Below are positions 16,688 through 25,861 of a stretch of 64,000 bases of DNA, one piece after another. Position 1 is the first letter of the stretch. Each line of letters begins with the position of its first letter. The notes below the pieces were generated by a model. It ran no database searches and was not told the DNA's origin. It saw only the letters and a program-made list of their open reading frames with translations. Made by a program: the position numbers and the translations under genes. The DNA is taken from positions 930,001-994,000 of the forward strand of contig NZ_MWWU01000002.1 of the NCBI RefSeq assembly GCF_002259595.1, in the 5' to 3' direction. This stretch comes from Aeriscardovia aeriphila. GTDB taxonomy: Bacteria > Actinomycetota > Actinomycetes > Actinomycetales > Bifidobacteriaceae.

Positions 16688-17920
16688 TTAGTCCTGCGTC
16701 TTTTTACGCGACGGACCTAGCTTACGCCACCATGCTCTCTTTGAGGTGGTCACTCTGCCTTCATCCTCTGGCCTGTCGATAGGCCATTCTGGCTGGTCAG
16801 GGTCAACTGGCTCTTCGTCACTATCCACCCTCACCGACACAGGATTATCAGCACGGCCAACTCCCCCGCGAGTTCGCATTCCGCTAGCGCTCCTATCGGC
16901 GCTTGCCATGCTGCGCGCCTGCCCTGCTAAGGTGCCATATCCATATGCTGCAGCTTCCACAGCCTGGGCGTAGCCCGATGCGAAGGAAGAACCCGGCTGC
17001 TCGAGTGGGTCGTAGTCGCGAGCAGAACCGAGATCAATGCCTTCATCATCTTCTACGGCTGCGTCATAGAGGCCTGCATGCACTTTTTGGTGCAGGGAGA
17101 GGGAATGCTGGTGCAACGCCAGCGCTTCTGCCATGCCTGGATTGCTTTGAATGACGCGCATTCCGAAGGCATCGAGGGCTTGTACTGGGTCGTATTCGTC
17201 TTGGATGGTCGACAGAATTTCTTGGTCCTGGTAGTGGTTGGCTTCGCAGTCCCACAAGGCGTCGCGTAATGCCACTTCCTTGGTGTATCCCAGCGACTGG
17301 TAGACGGAGAGTGCGCGCGTGTTCTTTTCTGGCACTTTGGTAATGATGCGGTGCAAGCCTAAGCCTTCTCCGGAGTCGACGGAGGCGAAACCGTAAGTCA
17401 TGACGCGAGGCATGGCGTCACGCGAGTAGCTGCGTCCGCGGAAGTCTTTGCCGAGGATGACTTGCAGGCGTGCGCTTCTGTTCCACCCATCTAGTTCGGT
17501 CAGGAAGATCATCCCGATCGGCCTCAATTTTGTGGGGTCGATGGAATTGGGAAGCCTGGTTTGCATGGTCCAGCCGATGGATCGTTGGTTTCTCGACGAG
17601 TCGATGTTGGCGTCGGGGTCGATTTCTCCCATGGACCATGCCACGGAGTCTTTCACCCAGCTTTCGACCATGCTACGCTCGTCATCGCGTTTCATTCCGG
17701 TGATGGTTGAGGAGCCTGCCCAAGCGTTGATTTCGTCCATGAAGTCCATGTCTTCGAGGCGCACTGGTCGAAGAATTTGCATTTCGCATTCGATGGATGG
17801 AATGCGGACGGAATCGCAGAGTCGACGTTGATTGTAGAAACTCAGGTGAGTTTCGATGTCTTTGGCGCTCTGCTTCATTGCAGGCACTTTCAACTCTGGC
17901 TCAGCATGTGGCGTACTCAT
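16688..17920 (-). CDS. GNAT-fold N-acetyltransferase with disordered C-terminal half
   Basis: A 410-residue protein. Residues about 48-240 form an acetyltransferase domain: MQILRPVRLEDMDFMDEIN is the first strand, RPIGMIFLTELDG a core strand, DFRGRSYSRDAMPRVMTYGF the acetyl-CoA loop region, and NTRALSVYQSLGYTKE the last helix. The remainder is rich in Asp, Ser and Ala, with a basic end. The acetyl-CoA loop departs from the strict Q/RxxGxG/A form, so substrate and activity are open. Start at 17920 has GGGGTAAG before it. A GATTATCA copy encodes part of the C-terminal ADNP segment (16843-16850). Confidence 0.75.
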   Translation of the reverse strand: MSTPHAEPELKVPAMKQSAKDIETHLSFYNQRRLCDSVRIPSIECEMQILRPVRLEDMDFMDEINAWAGSSTITGMKRDDERSMVESWVKDSVAWSMGEIDPDANIDSSRNQRSIGWTMQTRLPNSIDPTKLRPIGMIFLTELDGWNRSARLQVILGKDFRGRSYSRDAMPRVMTYGFASVDSGEGLGLHRIITKVPEKNTRALSVYQSLGYTKEVALRDALWDCEANHYQDQEILSTIQDEYDPVQALDAFGMRVIQSNPGMAEALALHQHSLSLHQKVHAGLYDAAVEDDEGIDLGSARDYDPLEQPGSSFASGYAQAVEAAAYGYGTLAGQARSMASADRSASGMRTRGGVGRADNPVSVRVDSDEEPVDPDQPEWPIDRPEDEGRVTTSKRAWWRKLGPSRKKTQD

Positions 17921-18079
17921 CGCTTACCCCTTGCACACTTGTGTCACCATTATCTGTTTTCATCATAGGCCAGCAAGCGTGGTTTAACTGAAAGTTTTCT
18001 GGCAAACTTCTCAAAATGCCAGCCTTACCGCACTTGATCAGCAATTGTGAAATCAACAGTCTGGAAATCAGCAGTTACA

Positions 18080-18169
18080 AAAAGGTGAGCTCTTTCCACC
18101 CTGCATCAGCTTGTGCTGTTTGGTAATCTGAGTTTCCCCAGATTATCAGAGCGGAAGAACTCACCTTTT
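18080..18169 (-). terminator. Large bipartite stem-loop terminator behind gatB
   Basis: AAAAGGTGAG (18080-18089) pairs with CTCACCTTTT (18160-18169), with extended pairing through the flanking TCTTtCc/GgAAGA bases. Nested inside is TGGTAATCTG (18121-18130) against CAGATTATCA (18140-18149), one mismatch, made from a GATTATCA motif. On the minus strand the outer stem ends in TTTTTG, fitting termination of gatCAB. Confidence 0.75.
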
Positions 18170-18196
18170 ACTCGTGCTTGGTGGTAGCGCCCAATC

Positions 18197-18274
18197 GCGC
18201 TACCACACTGCGCTATCACACTGCGCTATCACACTGCGCTATCACACTGCGCTATCACATTGTGCTACGGCATT
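18197..18274. repeat. 13-bp tandem repeat just behind gatB
   Basis: GCGCTATCACACT units start at 18197, 18210, 18223, 18236 and 18249, with a divergent sixth at 18262. A 9-bp hairpin (18181-18189/18198-18206) overlaps the outer end. Confidence 0.95.
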
Positions 18275-18301
18275 CGGTGTAACACCGCGCTACGGCTCTG
18301 C

Positions 18302-19801
18302 TTAGGAGCGAACCTTCTTGATCACCAAGCTTGACACTGCCTTAGCATCAGCCTGGCCGCGGGTTGCGCGCATGACGGCACCGATGATCACGCCCATTGG
18401 CTTCATATCACCGTTCTTGAGCTTTTCAGCAACATCAGGGTTATCAGCCAAAGCCTTATCCATAATGCCGTCGAGCTCGTCACCGCCACCCACGATCTTG
18501 TAACCGTGCTTGGCAACCACTTCTTCTGGGGTACCTTCACCTTTGAGAACGCCTGCCATGGTCTGCTTTGCCAGTCGATCGTTGAGCTTGCCGTCAGCAA
18601 TGAGCTTCTCCAAGCTGGCCACATCCGTTGGAGTGACTGGCAGCTCTTCCAAGCTCACCGACTTTTCGTTGGCTTCGCGGGAGAGCTCACCCAGCCACCA
18701 CTTCAAAGCTCCAGCTGCGCTGGCGCCTTCCTTCACGGTTTCGTCGATGAGGTCGACTGCTCCAGCGTTGTTCACGTCGCGCATTTGGATGTCGGTGAAA
18801 CCCCACTCCTTTTGCAAGCGTGCACGGCGATGGCTTGGCATTTCTGGCAAGCTAGCCTTGAGCTCGTCGATATGCTCCTGAGTGGTGTGCACCATGACGA
18901 GGTCAGGGTCTGGGAAGTAACGGTAATCGTTTGCATCCGTCTTCAAACGGCCACCTGCAGTGCTCTGCGTGCTCTCATCCCAGTGGCGGGTTTCCTGCAA
19001 CACTTCCCCACCGTCAGCGAGCAAAGCTGCTTGGCGACGGATTTCGTAGATCAACGTGCGCTCGATACCACGGAAGGAGTTCACATTCTTCGTCTCCGAA
19101 CGAGTTCCCAGTGGAGCATCAGGAGATTCACGCAAGGACACGTTCACATCAGCGCGAATATTACCCTGTTCAAGCTTGCCCTCAGAAATACCCAGCGCGC
19201 GTGCAATATCGCGGATCTCGCGGATATACGCGCCAGCAATTTCTGCAGCCTTGGCACCCGTTCCCGTCACTGGTTCGGTCACGATTTCGACCAGCGGCAC
19301 GCCTGCACGGTTGTAATCAACCAGAGAGTGGTCAGCACCTTCAATGCGGCCGTCTGCACCGCCGACGTGGTTGTTCTTACCAGCGTCGTCTTCCACGTGG
19401 GCACGCAGAATCGGGACACGGAAGGTTTCGCCATCTTCGGTTTGAACATCGAGGTAGCCCTTGCCGTTGAGCGGCTTATCAGCCTGTGTGATCTGATAAT
19501 CACGAGGCATATCCGGGTAGAAGTAGTTCTTGCGGCTCCACTGGCTCCACTCGTTAATGTGGCAGTGCAGGGCGAGGCCCAGGCGAATGGCGTCGTCAAT
19601 GGCAGCCTTGTTGATCACTGGCAGCGAGCCTGGCAAGCCCAGGGACACGGGGGTGAGCTCCGTGTTTGGTGCTTCGCCGAACTTGTAAGGTGCTGGGCAG
19701 AACAGCTTGGTTTTTGTGGACAGCTCAACATGAACTTCCAAACCCCACACCGGGTCGTAGCGGCGAATTGCTTCGTCGAAATCCATCAGTTTTTCAGCCA
19801 T
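18302..19801 (-). CDS. gatB: Asp-tRNA(Asn)/Glu-tRNA(Gln) amidotransferase subunit B
   Basis: GatB binds the misacylated tRNA and phosphorylates it before amidation. The 499-residue protein has [17 protein letters not shown] near the N-terminus, [18 protein letters not shown], the [16 protein letters not shown] core and the C-terminal GatB/YqeY tail ([19 protein letters not shown]). The ATG lies one base behind the gatA stop, with GAGGAGAAG as ribosome site. Last gene of gatC-gatA-gatB; presence of the complex implies that Gln- or Asn-tRNA is made by transamidation. Confidence 0.97.
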   Translation of the reverse strand: MAEKLMDFDEAIRRYDPVWGLEVHVELSTKTKLFCPAPYKFGEAPNTELTPVSLGLPGSLPVINKAAIDDAIRLGLALHCHINEWSQWSRKNYFYPDMPRDYQITQADKPLNGKGYLDVQTEDGETFRVPILRAHVEDDAGKNNHVGGADGRIEGADHSLVDYNRAGVPLVEIVTEPVTGTGAKAAEIAGAYIREIRDIARALGISEGKLEQGNIRADVNVSLRESPDAPLGTRSETKNVNSFRGIERTLIYEIRRQAALLADGGEVLQETRHWDESTQSTAGGRLKTDANDYRYFPDPDLVMVHTTQEHIDELKASLPEMPSHRRARLQKEWGFTDIQMRDVNNAGAVDLIDETVKEGASAAGALKWWLGELSREANEKSVSLEELPVTPTDVASLEKLIADGKLNDRLAKQTMAGVLKGEGTPEEVVAKHGYKIVGGGDELDGIMDKALADNPDVAEKLKNGDMKPMGVIIGAVMRATRGQADAKAVSSLVIKKVRS

Positions 19802-19802
19802 G

Positions 19803-21446
19803 TCACTTCTCCTCAGCCTTCGTCACACGAACACCTGGGAACGCCTTCAGTGCTGCATCCACAGCTTCAGCCTTCTCAACTTGGTTAATCTTGTCCGCTT
19901 CTGCACTCGACACGTCAGCATTCTGAGCAGCTTGGTCAGCCCACTTGCTGGTTGGCAGTTCGCTGGCTTCTCCCGCTTCCTTGGCGAATGCAGCTTCGAG
20001 AGCAGCAGCTGGCTTGTACATCATGTCGTCATGCTTTGCAGGAGCCATAATCTGGAAGCCTGTTGGCAAGCCGTTGCCCAAGCCCATTGGCAGTGACATT
20101 GCTGGGATTCCCGCAAGATTAGCAGGAATGGTTGCCACATCATTCAAGTACATGGTCATCGGGTCAGTCAGCTCTTCACCCAGCTTGAATGCGGTCGTTG
20201 GGCTGGCTGGAGAGACGAGCACGTCAACCTTTTCGAAGGCCTTCTCAAAGTCGCGAATGATGAGGGTACGCACCTTTTGTGCAGAGCCATACCACTTGTC
20301 GTAGAAGCCTGCGGAGAGAGCATAGGTACCCAGAAGAATACGACGCTTAACTTCCGAACCGAAGCCTGCTTCGCGCGTGTAGGCCATCATGTTGGCGCTA
20401 GTCTGTGCCACATCTGCTGGTGGCATCATGCGCAAGCCGTAGCGCATACCATCGTAGCGAGCGAGGTTCGAGCTCACCTCAGACGGCATCAGCACGTAGT
20501 AGGAAGGCATAGCGTAGGAAGCGTTGGGCAAGCTCACTTCGCTCACTTGCGCGCCCATGCTCTTGAGCAGTTCAACAGCATGCTCGAAGTTGTGCGAAAC
20601 AACGTCCTCATAACCCTTGCCGGAAAGCTCCTTGACGACGCCGACCTTCAGCCCGCTCAGGTCCATCTTCTGGCCTTCGCGTGCAGCCTTCACCACTGCG
20701 GGAGTTGGCTCAGGAATCGAAGTGGAATCGCGCTCATCATAGCCGCCGATCACTTCATGCAAGAGTGCGGCATCGAGAACAGTACGAGCGACCGGGCCGA
20801 TCTGGTCGAGAGAACTCGCCATAGCGATGGCACCGAAGCGGGATACACCACCATAGGTTGGCTTGACGCCTACTGTTCCGGTGAAAGCGCCAGGCTGGCG
20901 AATAGAACCGCCAGTGTCTGTACCCAGAGCGAGTGGAGCTTCGTAGGCTGCCACTGCGCAGGCAGAACCGCCGCCGGAGCCGCCTGGAACTCGCTCAGTA
21001 TCCCAAGGGTTATGGGTAGGGAAGTATGCCGAATGCTCGGTGGAAGAACCCTGTGCGAATTCGTCGAGGTTGGTCTTACCCAAGATTGGCATCAAGTTAG
21101 CCTTGAGCTTTTCGACGACAGTAGCATCGTAGGGCGGAATCCAGCCTTGCAGAATGCGCGATGCTGCAGTGGTTTCGATCCCCTTGGTAACGATCATGTC
21201 CTTGATGGCGACTGGCACACCGGCCATTTCTGGCAGTTCTTCTCCTGCTGCTCGGCGACGGTCGACTTCGTCTGCCGTCTTCAAAGCTTCGGTGGCGCTG
21301 ACGCTGAGGAAGGCTTTGAGTTCTGGTTCGGCTGCTGCGATGACGTTGATGTGTGCTTGCACGAGCTCGCGGGAGGTGACTTCTCCTGCCTTGAGCTTGT
21401 CGGCCATCTGTGCGGCGGTCAGCTTAACGAGTTGTGCGTCATTCAT
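19803..21446 (-). CDS. gatA: Asp-tRNA(Asn)/Glu-tRNA(Gln) amidotransferase subunit A
   Basis: GatA is the amidase that frees ammonia from glutamine. The Ser-cisSer-Lys catalytic triad lies in [20 protein letters not shown] and [14 protein letters not shown]. The protein has 547 residues, with an acidic C-terminal extension of about 50 residues ending RVTKAEEK beyond the usual fold. The ATG at 21446 lies four bases behind the gatC stop; in-frame codons further upstream overlap gatC. Confidence 0.97.
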   Translation of the reverse strand: MNDAQLVKLTAAQMADKLKAGEVTSRELVQAHINVIAAAEPELKAFLSVSATEALKTADEVDRRRAAGEELPEMAGVPVAIKDMIVTKGIETTAASRILQGWIPPYDATVVEKLKANLMPILGKTNLDEFAQGSSTEHSAYFPTHNPWDTERVPGGSGGGSACAVAAYEAPLALGTDTGGSIRQPGAFTGTVGVKPTYGGVSRFGAIAMASSLDQIGPVARTVLDAALLHEVIGGYDERDSTSIPEPTPAVVKAAREGQKMDLSGLKVGVVKELSGKGYEDVVSHNFEHAVELLKSMGAQVSEVSLPNASYAMPSYYVLMPSEVSSNLARYDGMRYGLRMMPPADVAQTSANMMAYTREAGFGSEVKRRILLGTYALSAGFYDKWYGSAQKVRTLIIRDFEKAFEKVDVLVSPASPTTAFKLGEELTDPMTMYLNDVATIPANLAGIPAMSLPMGLGNGLPTGFQIMAPAKHDDMMYKPAAALEAAFAKEAGEASELPTSKWADQAAQNADVSSAEADKINQVEKAEAVDAALKAFPGVRVTKAEEK

Positions 21447-21450
21447 GCGC

Positions 21451-21756
21451 TCACTCACTCTCCTCACCTCCGAGGATCTGTGGTGCGACGAACATGCCAG
21501 AGTCGGCTTTCGGCGCGCCGGCGATTGCTTCTTCCTGGGTGAATGGTGTTGCTGGAACGTCTTCACGCAGGTGAGCTTCGAGCGGGATTGGATTAGCCGT
21601 TGGCTCAACATCCTGGGTGGCCACTTCCTGAATGGAGTCGATGGCCTCGGAGATGACGTTCATGTCATCCTTGAGCTTGTCGGCTTCCTCGTCGTTCAGT
21701 GCGATGCGCACGAGCCAGCCGAGGTGCTGAACTTGGTCTTTCGTAAATGTAGGCAT
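21451..21756 (-). CDS. gatC: Asp-tRNA(Asn)/Glu-tRNA(Gln) amidotransferase subunit C
   Basis: The 101-residue GatC stabilises GatA-Gat[21 protein letters not shown] and the belt segment [26 protein letters not shown] are typical. No ribosome site precedes the ATG at 21756; a TAGTGT hexamer ends six bases before it, so the operon mRNA may be leaderless. First gene of gatCAB. Confidence 0.93.
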   Translation of the reverse strand: MPTFTKDQVQHLGWLVRIALNDEEADKLKDDMNVISEAIDSIQEVATQDVEPTANPIPLEAHLREDVPATPFTQEEAIAGAPKADSGMFVAPQILGGEESE

Positions 21757-21925
21757 ACTGCCACACTACCGAGCATTTCCGACATGGTGAACGGTAAGTA
21801 AACTCTTGATTTTCCGCGCATTTCTGCTCGGCAAGCTACTCATTTTTACTCGTTTTTCTGCCGCTTACTCTCTAGCTCATCTTTATCTACGCCGCGCTTC
21901 GCGTCACCACAATCCCTCAGCTCAC

Positions 21926-21970
21926 GCGCATCTCGCCGCGCTCTCTGCTCGCGCATCTCGCCGCGCTCTC
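21926..21970. repeat. 20-bp direct repeat directly behind the TrmH-family gene
   Basis: GCGCATCTCGCCGCGCTCTC occurs at 21926-21945 and 21951-21970; the array starts three bases behind the stop codon of the gene at 21974. Confidence 0.95.
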
Positions 21971-21973
21971 AGT

Positions 21974-22708
21974 TCACTGCGCTTGGGGGCTGGACTCTCC
22001 TGCTTCCAGATTTCCATGCTGCGCAACCCAGGCGTGCATCGCTACTGCCGCTGCCGCTCCTGCGTTGATGGAGCGTACGGAGCCGAATTGGGAGATGTAG
22101 ACGACCTGGTCGGCGAGCTCTAATGCTTTTTGAGTTAATCCTGGGCCTTCTGCTCCGAATACGAGCAGGCATTTTCGTGGGAACTTGTAGGTTTCCATGG
22201 CTACAGAGCTGGGGACATTATCCAGGGCAATGATGACGCGGTCGGGTTCAGTGCGGTGGACGTGCTCGACGAGATCGGTGATGGTTGGCCATGCGTCGAC
22301 GTGCTGGTAGAGCTCCGTCATAAGAGCGCCCTTGCGGTTCCACTTGTGTTTGCCGACGATATGCACGTTTCCTGCGGCGAAGGCGTTGGCGGTGCGCACG
22401 ATGGAACCGATGTTGAAGTCGTGGGTCCAGTTTTCGATGGCGACGTCGAAACTGTGGCGGCCGCGCCGATCGAGGTCGGCTTTGATGGCTTGCACGCTCC
22501 AGTATCTATACCTGTCGAGTACGTTTCTGGTGTCGCCGTTGGTGAGCAGTTCGCTGTCCCACAGTCCTGGTTTGTAGAGGGGGCTCTCAGGATTATCAGG
22601 ACGAGGCTGATCCGGGTGTTCCTCCTGCCATGGCCCTACTCCGATTTGCCGGAAGTGGGGTTCTCCTGAGGCCATGGCAGCTGCTGTTATCGGATTCGGC
22701 TCGTACAT
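21974..22708 (-). CDS. TrmH/SpoU-family RNA 2'-O-methyltransferase
   Basis: A 244-residue SPOUT methyltransferase. Motif 1 NIGSIVRTANAFAAGNV, motif 2 CLLVFGAEGPGLT and motif 3 SVRSINAGAAAAVAMH, which forms the AdoMet-binding knot, are all present. The first 85 residues are an extension unlike TrmH. AAAGGAG precedes the ATG, nine bases behind the PRTase-like gene, so the two are co-transcribed. Target RNA (tRNA or rRNA) cannot be decided. Confidence 0.9.
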   Translation of the reverse strand: MYEPNPITAAAMASGEPHFRQIGVGPWQEEHPDQPRPDNPESPLYKPGLWDSELLTNGDTRNVLDRYRYWSVQAIKADLDRRGRHSFDVAIENWTHDFNIGSIVRTANAFAAGNVHIVGKHKWNRKGALMTELYQHVDAWPTITDLVEHVHRTEPDRVIIALDNVPSSVAMETYKFPRKCLLVFGAEGPGLTQKALELADQVVYISQFGSVRSINAGAAAAVAMHAWVAQHGNLEAGESSPQAQ

Positions 22709-22717
22709 TCTTCTCCT

Positions 22718-23326
22718 TTAGGCGCGAGGGTCGTGTGGTGAGTCGACGTGAGAGGTGCTCACTTCGGTCACGTTGTAAGCATAAACAAAGGGCAGGCGGT
22801 GTTTTTCTTGGTCGATGGCTCCCACGACTTCGACGTATTTGCTTTCTTCTCCCGTCATGGCTCCTGTTCCACCGACGAGGGAGGCAATGGCGACGGCTTG
22901 TGCTCCGAGGTGTTCGATGACGGAGTAGTCGAGGCTTAATTCGTTACCTTTATGCAGGGTGATGATGGATGATGTTTGAATGTAGCTTTTTTCGGAGAGC
23001 CAGGCGTCGAGGAGGACGACTTTCTTTCCCTGTATGTTTTTGCCTTTGATTCCTGGGTAGACGAAGTCGATGGTGAAGCCGTCGATGGGCTCGGTGCTGG
23101 CGAGGACCATGGAGAGCACGAGTGGGACGGCTGCTTGGGTGAGTGCTCCGACGGCTTGGTAATCTTTGCCGGCTTTAAGGCCGCGTGCTTCGAGTTCGGC
23201 GAGGAGTACTCGTCCGGCGAGGTTTGCGCCGAGGCCGGAAAGGCTGACGGAGGTGAGTTCGGAGAAGGGTCGGGTGCCGATGTCGGCGCGGACGAGCTTT
23301 TCGAGAACTTCTTTTTCGTTGCCCAT
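22718..23326 (-). CDS. Phosphoribosyltransferase-like protein (tentative)
   Basis: A 202-residue protein with a pattern reminiscent of orotate-type phosphoribosyltransferases: RPFSELTSVSLSGLGANLAG, GALTQAAVPLVLSM and the strand GKKVVLLDAWLSEKSY where active enzymes carry the PRPP loop (usually VVDDVxTTG). Here the two acidic residues and the TTG/S stretch are missing, so if the fold is right it is probably inactive or binds another ligand. AAAGGAG precedes the ATG. A strong hairpin sits in its leader (23363-23419). Followed by the TrmH-family gene. Confidence 0.45.
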   Translation of the reverse strand: MGNEKEVLEKLVRADIGTRPFSELTSVSLSGLGANLAGRVLLAELEARGLKAGKDYQAVGALTQAAVPLVLSMVLASTEPIDGFTIDFVYPGIKGKNIQGKKVVLLDAWLSEKSYIQTSSIITLHKGNELSLDYSVIEHLGAQAVAIASLVGGTGAMTGEESKYVEVVGAIDQEKHRLPFVYAYNVTEVSTSHVDSPHDPRA

Positions 23327-23362
23327 GGCGAGCTCCTTTTGCTTTCAAGGCTGGTATGCAAA

Positions 23363-23419
23363 AGCCGTGAATTTGTTGAAACTACTCGTATTCTACTCGT
23401 AGCAACATAATTCACGGCT
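23363..23419 (-). terminator. Terminator or attenuator hairpin before the PRTase-like gene
   Basis: AGCCGTGAATT (23363-23373) and AATTCACGGCT (23409-23419) form a perfect 11-bp stem, extended by TGTTG/CAACA. On the minus strand TTTTGC follows. It lies 240 bases behind rmuC and about 37 bases before the start codon of the PRTase-like gene, so it could end rmuC or control the next gene. Confidence 0.7.
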
Positions 23420-23659
23420 TGAGCTGTGGTTGACTGCTTTATTCAGTTTTTTGAAATGTGTGAGATGTGTTTCCCGGCCGAGTTTCTGTCATGACTTTCG
23501 CGCTGCGCCGAGGAATACACCCCTAACACACCCTCACGGATCTCTTAAACAGATCTTTATCACAGAACTTTTAAACGCATCTCTTAAGCGGGTTACCCTA
23601 ACAGATCTCTCTGTCATGTGGATTGAGCAGCTATATTTCGCTGCTCAGTCCAGCATTAT
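23420..23659. other. Intergenic region behind rmuC
   Basis: No gene. Degenerate direct repeats around CAGATCTCTT and GCATCTCTTAAGC lie at about 23535-23612, again behind a stop codon. The promoter of the PRTase-like gene is expected here. Confidence 0.5.
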
Positions 23660-25255
23660 TTAGAAGATCCAGTCGGAATCGTCAGTCGCCTGCATACCAG
23701 GATCCGTTGCCTGAGCGTTATAGTCGGGCGCCTGATAGTTAGTTTCAGTGGCGGCTGGGCTGTCGGCGATCACCTTAGTCTCAACGACGGGGTCGCTGAT
23801 GAGTTCTTCTCGCGTAAGCGGCCTGACGACGTTCTTGTCACCTTCGAGCTGGTTGAGTGGCTCGATCTGCGAGGCATCGATGGCGTCGAGCTTGCGCGCT
23901 TGTGGCAGGATGGTGCGTTCGAGGTTACCGACCACCTTGTTGTAGTTGCCAACTGCTGTGGTAAGCGAACGTCCCAAGCTGGAGACGTGAGAGCCAAGGG
24001 TGTGGAAGCCGTTGAACAAGCTCTTGCAGATGGCGTAGAGCTTTTCGGCGTCCTCACTGAGGGTTTGCTGCCTCCAGGTTTGTCCGATTGCTTTGAGCAC
24101 TGCCCACAGGGTGACTGGTGTGCACAGGGCGACTTTGCGCTCGTAGGCGTAGTCGAAGAGTTGCGGGTCACGTTGCACTGCGGAAGCGAGGATTGCTTCG
24201 ACGGGGATGAACAGGATTGTCATTCCTGGTGCAGTGCGGAAGTCGGTGTCGTAGTCGCGCTTGGCGAGGTCGTCGATATGCTTCTTGATTGCACGGACGC
24301 TCTCGTCCATGAGCTTAGCGTATTCGTCTTTGCCTTCGGCGCTGTTCGGGTCGATTTCGAGTGCTCGACGGTAGGCTTGGAATGGTGTTTTTGCGTCGAC
24401 GGGGATGACTTGGTCACCGGGCAGTTTGATGACCATATCTGGCCTGCTCTTGCCTTCTCCACCGTTGTTTTCCACAACGACTTGGGTGTCGAAGTCGACG
24501 TGTTCGAGCATTCCTGCTTGTTCGACGAGGTTCTTGAGGGTTGTTTCTCCCCATTGGCCTCGTGTCTGGTTGTTGCCCATTACGCGAACAATATTGCTGG
24601 CTGCTTGTTGCAAACTTTGCTGGTCCATCTGCAGTTGTTGCAGTTGGGTTTGCAGTTGGGTCGTTTCTTCGGTGCGGCCTTTTTCAATGCCGTCGAGGCG
24701 TTCACGCAGTTTGCCCAAGGAGTCTTGCACGGGCGCGAGAAGCTTGAGAACATTGGCGTTGTTCTGGTTTTGTGCTTCTTGGTTTTCACGGATTTCCTTG
24801 AGGCGTGCTTCGTTGGCTTGTGCTTGCTCTTGCTTGTGCTTAAGTTCGAGGTCGTTGAGTGCTTTCTGGTTTTCTTCGCGCACCTTGGTGAGCTCGTGCT
24901 GGTAGTCGTTTTGCAGGTCGAGTACGTGCTCTTCTGCTTCTTTTTGTTGAGCGCGGAGTTCTTGCATTCGCTTTTCGTCTTGTGCTTTGACAGATTGCAA
25001 TTCTTGCTTCAAGAACTCGAGTTGCTGGTCTTTTTGGGCGCTGCTGGCTCGCTCAGCGGATTCTGCTACTTGGGTTGCGCTGAGTTTGCTCTGCAAATCT
25101 TGAGTTTGTTGTTGAGCTTGAGCAAGCTGTTGGCGCAGCTCCTCAAGATTAACAGGCTGTGTTGCTTTTGCCTTTTGCGCAGCAGCATAACTCGCCAGAG
25201 CCCATCCCAATACAAAGCCGAGGATGAGGGCTAGTACTGCAAACAATGTTTCCAT
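23660..25255 (-). CDS. rmuC: DNA recombination protein RmuC
   Basis: RmuC proteins limit DNA inversion and rearrangement at repeats. The 531-residue protein has an N-terminal membrane anchor (3-25), a long Gln/Glu/Lys-rich coiled coil (about 35-190), then the restriction-endonuclease-like RmuC domain with QTRGQWGE, SRPDMVIKLPGDQVIPVDAKTP and the AILASAVQRDPQLFDYAYERKVALCTP block. A disordered tail follows. The ATG at 25255 has a strong GAGGAGG site; upstream codons to 25390 are not conserved. Family assignment is firm. Confidence 0.95.
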   Translation of the reverse strand: METLFAVLALILGFVLGWALASYAAAQKAKATQPVNLEELRQQLAQAQQQTQDLQSKLSATQVAESAERASSAQKDQQLEFLKQELQSVKAQDEKRMQELRAQQKEAEEHVLDLQNDYQHELTKVREENQKALNDLELKHKQEQAQANEARLKEIRENQEAQNQNNANVLKLLAPVQDSLGKLRERLDGIEKGRTEETTQLQTQLQQLQMDQQSLQQAASNIVRVMGNNQTRGQWGETTLKNLVEQAGMLEHVDFDTQVVVENNGGEGKSRPDMVIKLPGDQVIPVDAKTPFQAYRRALEIDPNSAEGKDEYAKLMDESVRAIKKHIDDLAKRDYDTDFRTAPGMTILFIPVEAILASAVQRDPQLFDYAYERKVALCTPVTLWAVLKAIGQTWRQQTLSEDAEKLYAICKSLFNGFHTLGSHVSSLGRSLTTAVGNYNKVVGNLERTILPQARKLDAIDASQIEPLNQLEGDKNVVRPLTREELISDPVVETKVIADSPAATETNYQAPDYNAQATDPGMQATDDSDWIF

Positions 25256-25278
25256 TGTTTCCTCCTCATATATTTTAG

Positions 25279-25294
25279 GAGCGGTTAACCGCTC
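25279..25294. promoter_or_regulatory. Perfect 16-bp palindrome upstream of rmuC
   Basis: GAGCGGTTAACCGCTC lies 24-39 bases before the rmuC start codon, directly upstream of a TAAAAT hexamer. Its position and symmetry suggest an operator. It resembles LacI/GalR-type sites but is not the same as the two sugar operators in this window. Confidence 0.6.
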
Positions 25295-25734
25295 GCCTGA
25301 GCTTATTAACCCGAGGTCATAAACCCGCCTGTTTCTGTGTACGCGTGTTTGCATGCAGACGACTGCTGCGCACAAACACATGACTAGCACTGATGCATCA
25401 GCACAAGCTATGAAACAGGTCCACCCTCAACCTCATTTCACATGAAATCTGTGTTTCTGGAGTTCCACTGTGGTTTTCTCGCTCCACTATGGAGTCACAG
25501 CTGCACTGTGATTTCACTCATTCATCTTGAATTATCAGTCTGTAATTGCAGGAGACAGATGAGCCCAATCACCTTTCCACCTTACCGCACTATCGTACAT
25601 TTGTTCGAAGCGTGTGTCAAGTATCACACTTGCAATTCCCACCCCGCTCGATGGAGATCTCCTCAACACCAGAATACTGACATGCTCATCTCGCACGCCC
25701 TCCCACACAACAATTTCTCCCTCGCGCAACAAAA
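25295..25734. other. Intergenic region between rmuC and the beta-galactosidase terminator
   Basis: About 440 bases without a recognisable gene or RNA. The rmuC promoter should lie at the left end. Confidence 0.5.
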
Positions 25735-25766
25735 ATGCTCGATACACACGAATGCGTATCGAGCAT
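25735..25766 (-). terminator. Rho-independent terminator of the beta-galactosidase gene
   Basis: ATGCTCGATAC (25735-25745) and GTATCGAGCAT (25756-25766) form an 11-bp perfect stem; TTTTTG follows on the minus strand. It lies about 95 bases behind the stop codon. Confidence 0.88.
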
Positions 25767-25861
25767 ATGGAGTCGATGGATATCACTCAACGGTTTCCCG
25801 GTGATATTACTTTTGAGCACACAGGGAGCGCACTGCCCTCACCAGTGCTGATAATCTCGAG

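Noticed and set aside
18197-18274. Possible CRISPR or iteron array
   Set aside because: 13-bp units without spacers and no replication gene nearby.
21782-21793. Half-site GTGAACGGT similar to the arabinose operator near gatC
   Set aside because: Only one arm is present and the gene has no link to sugar use.
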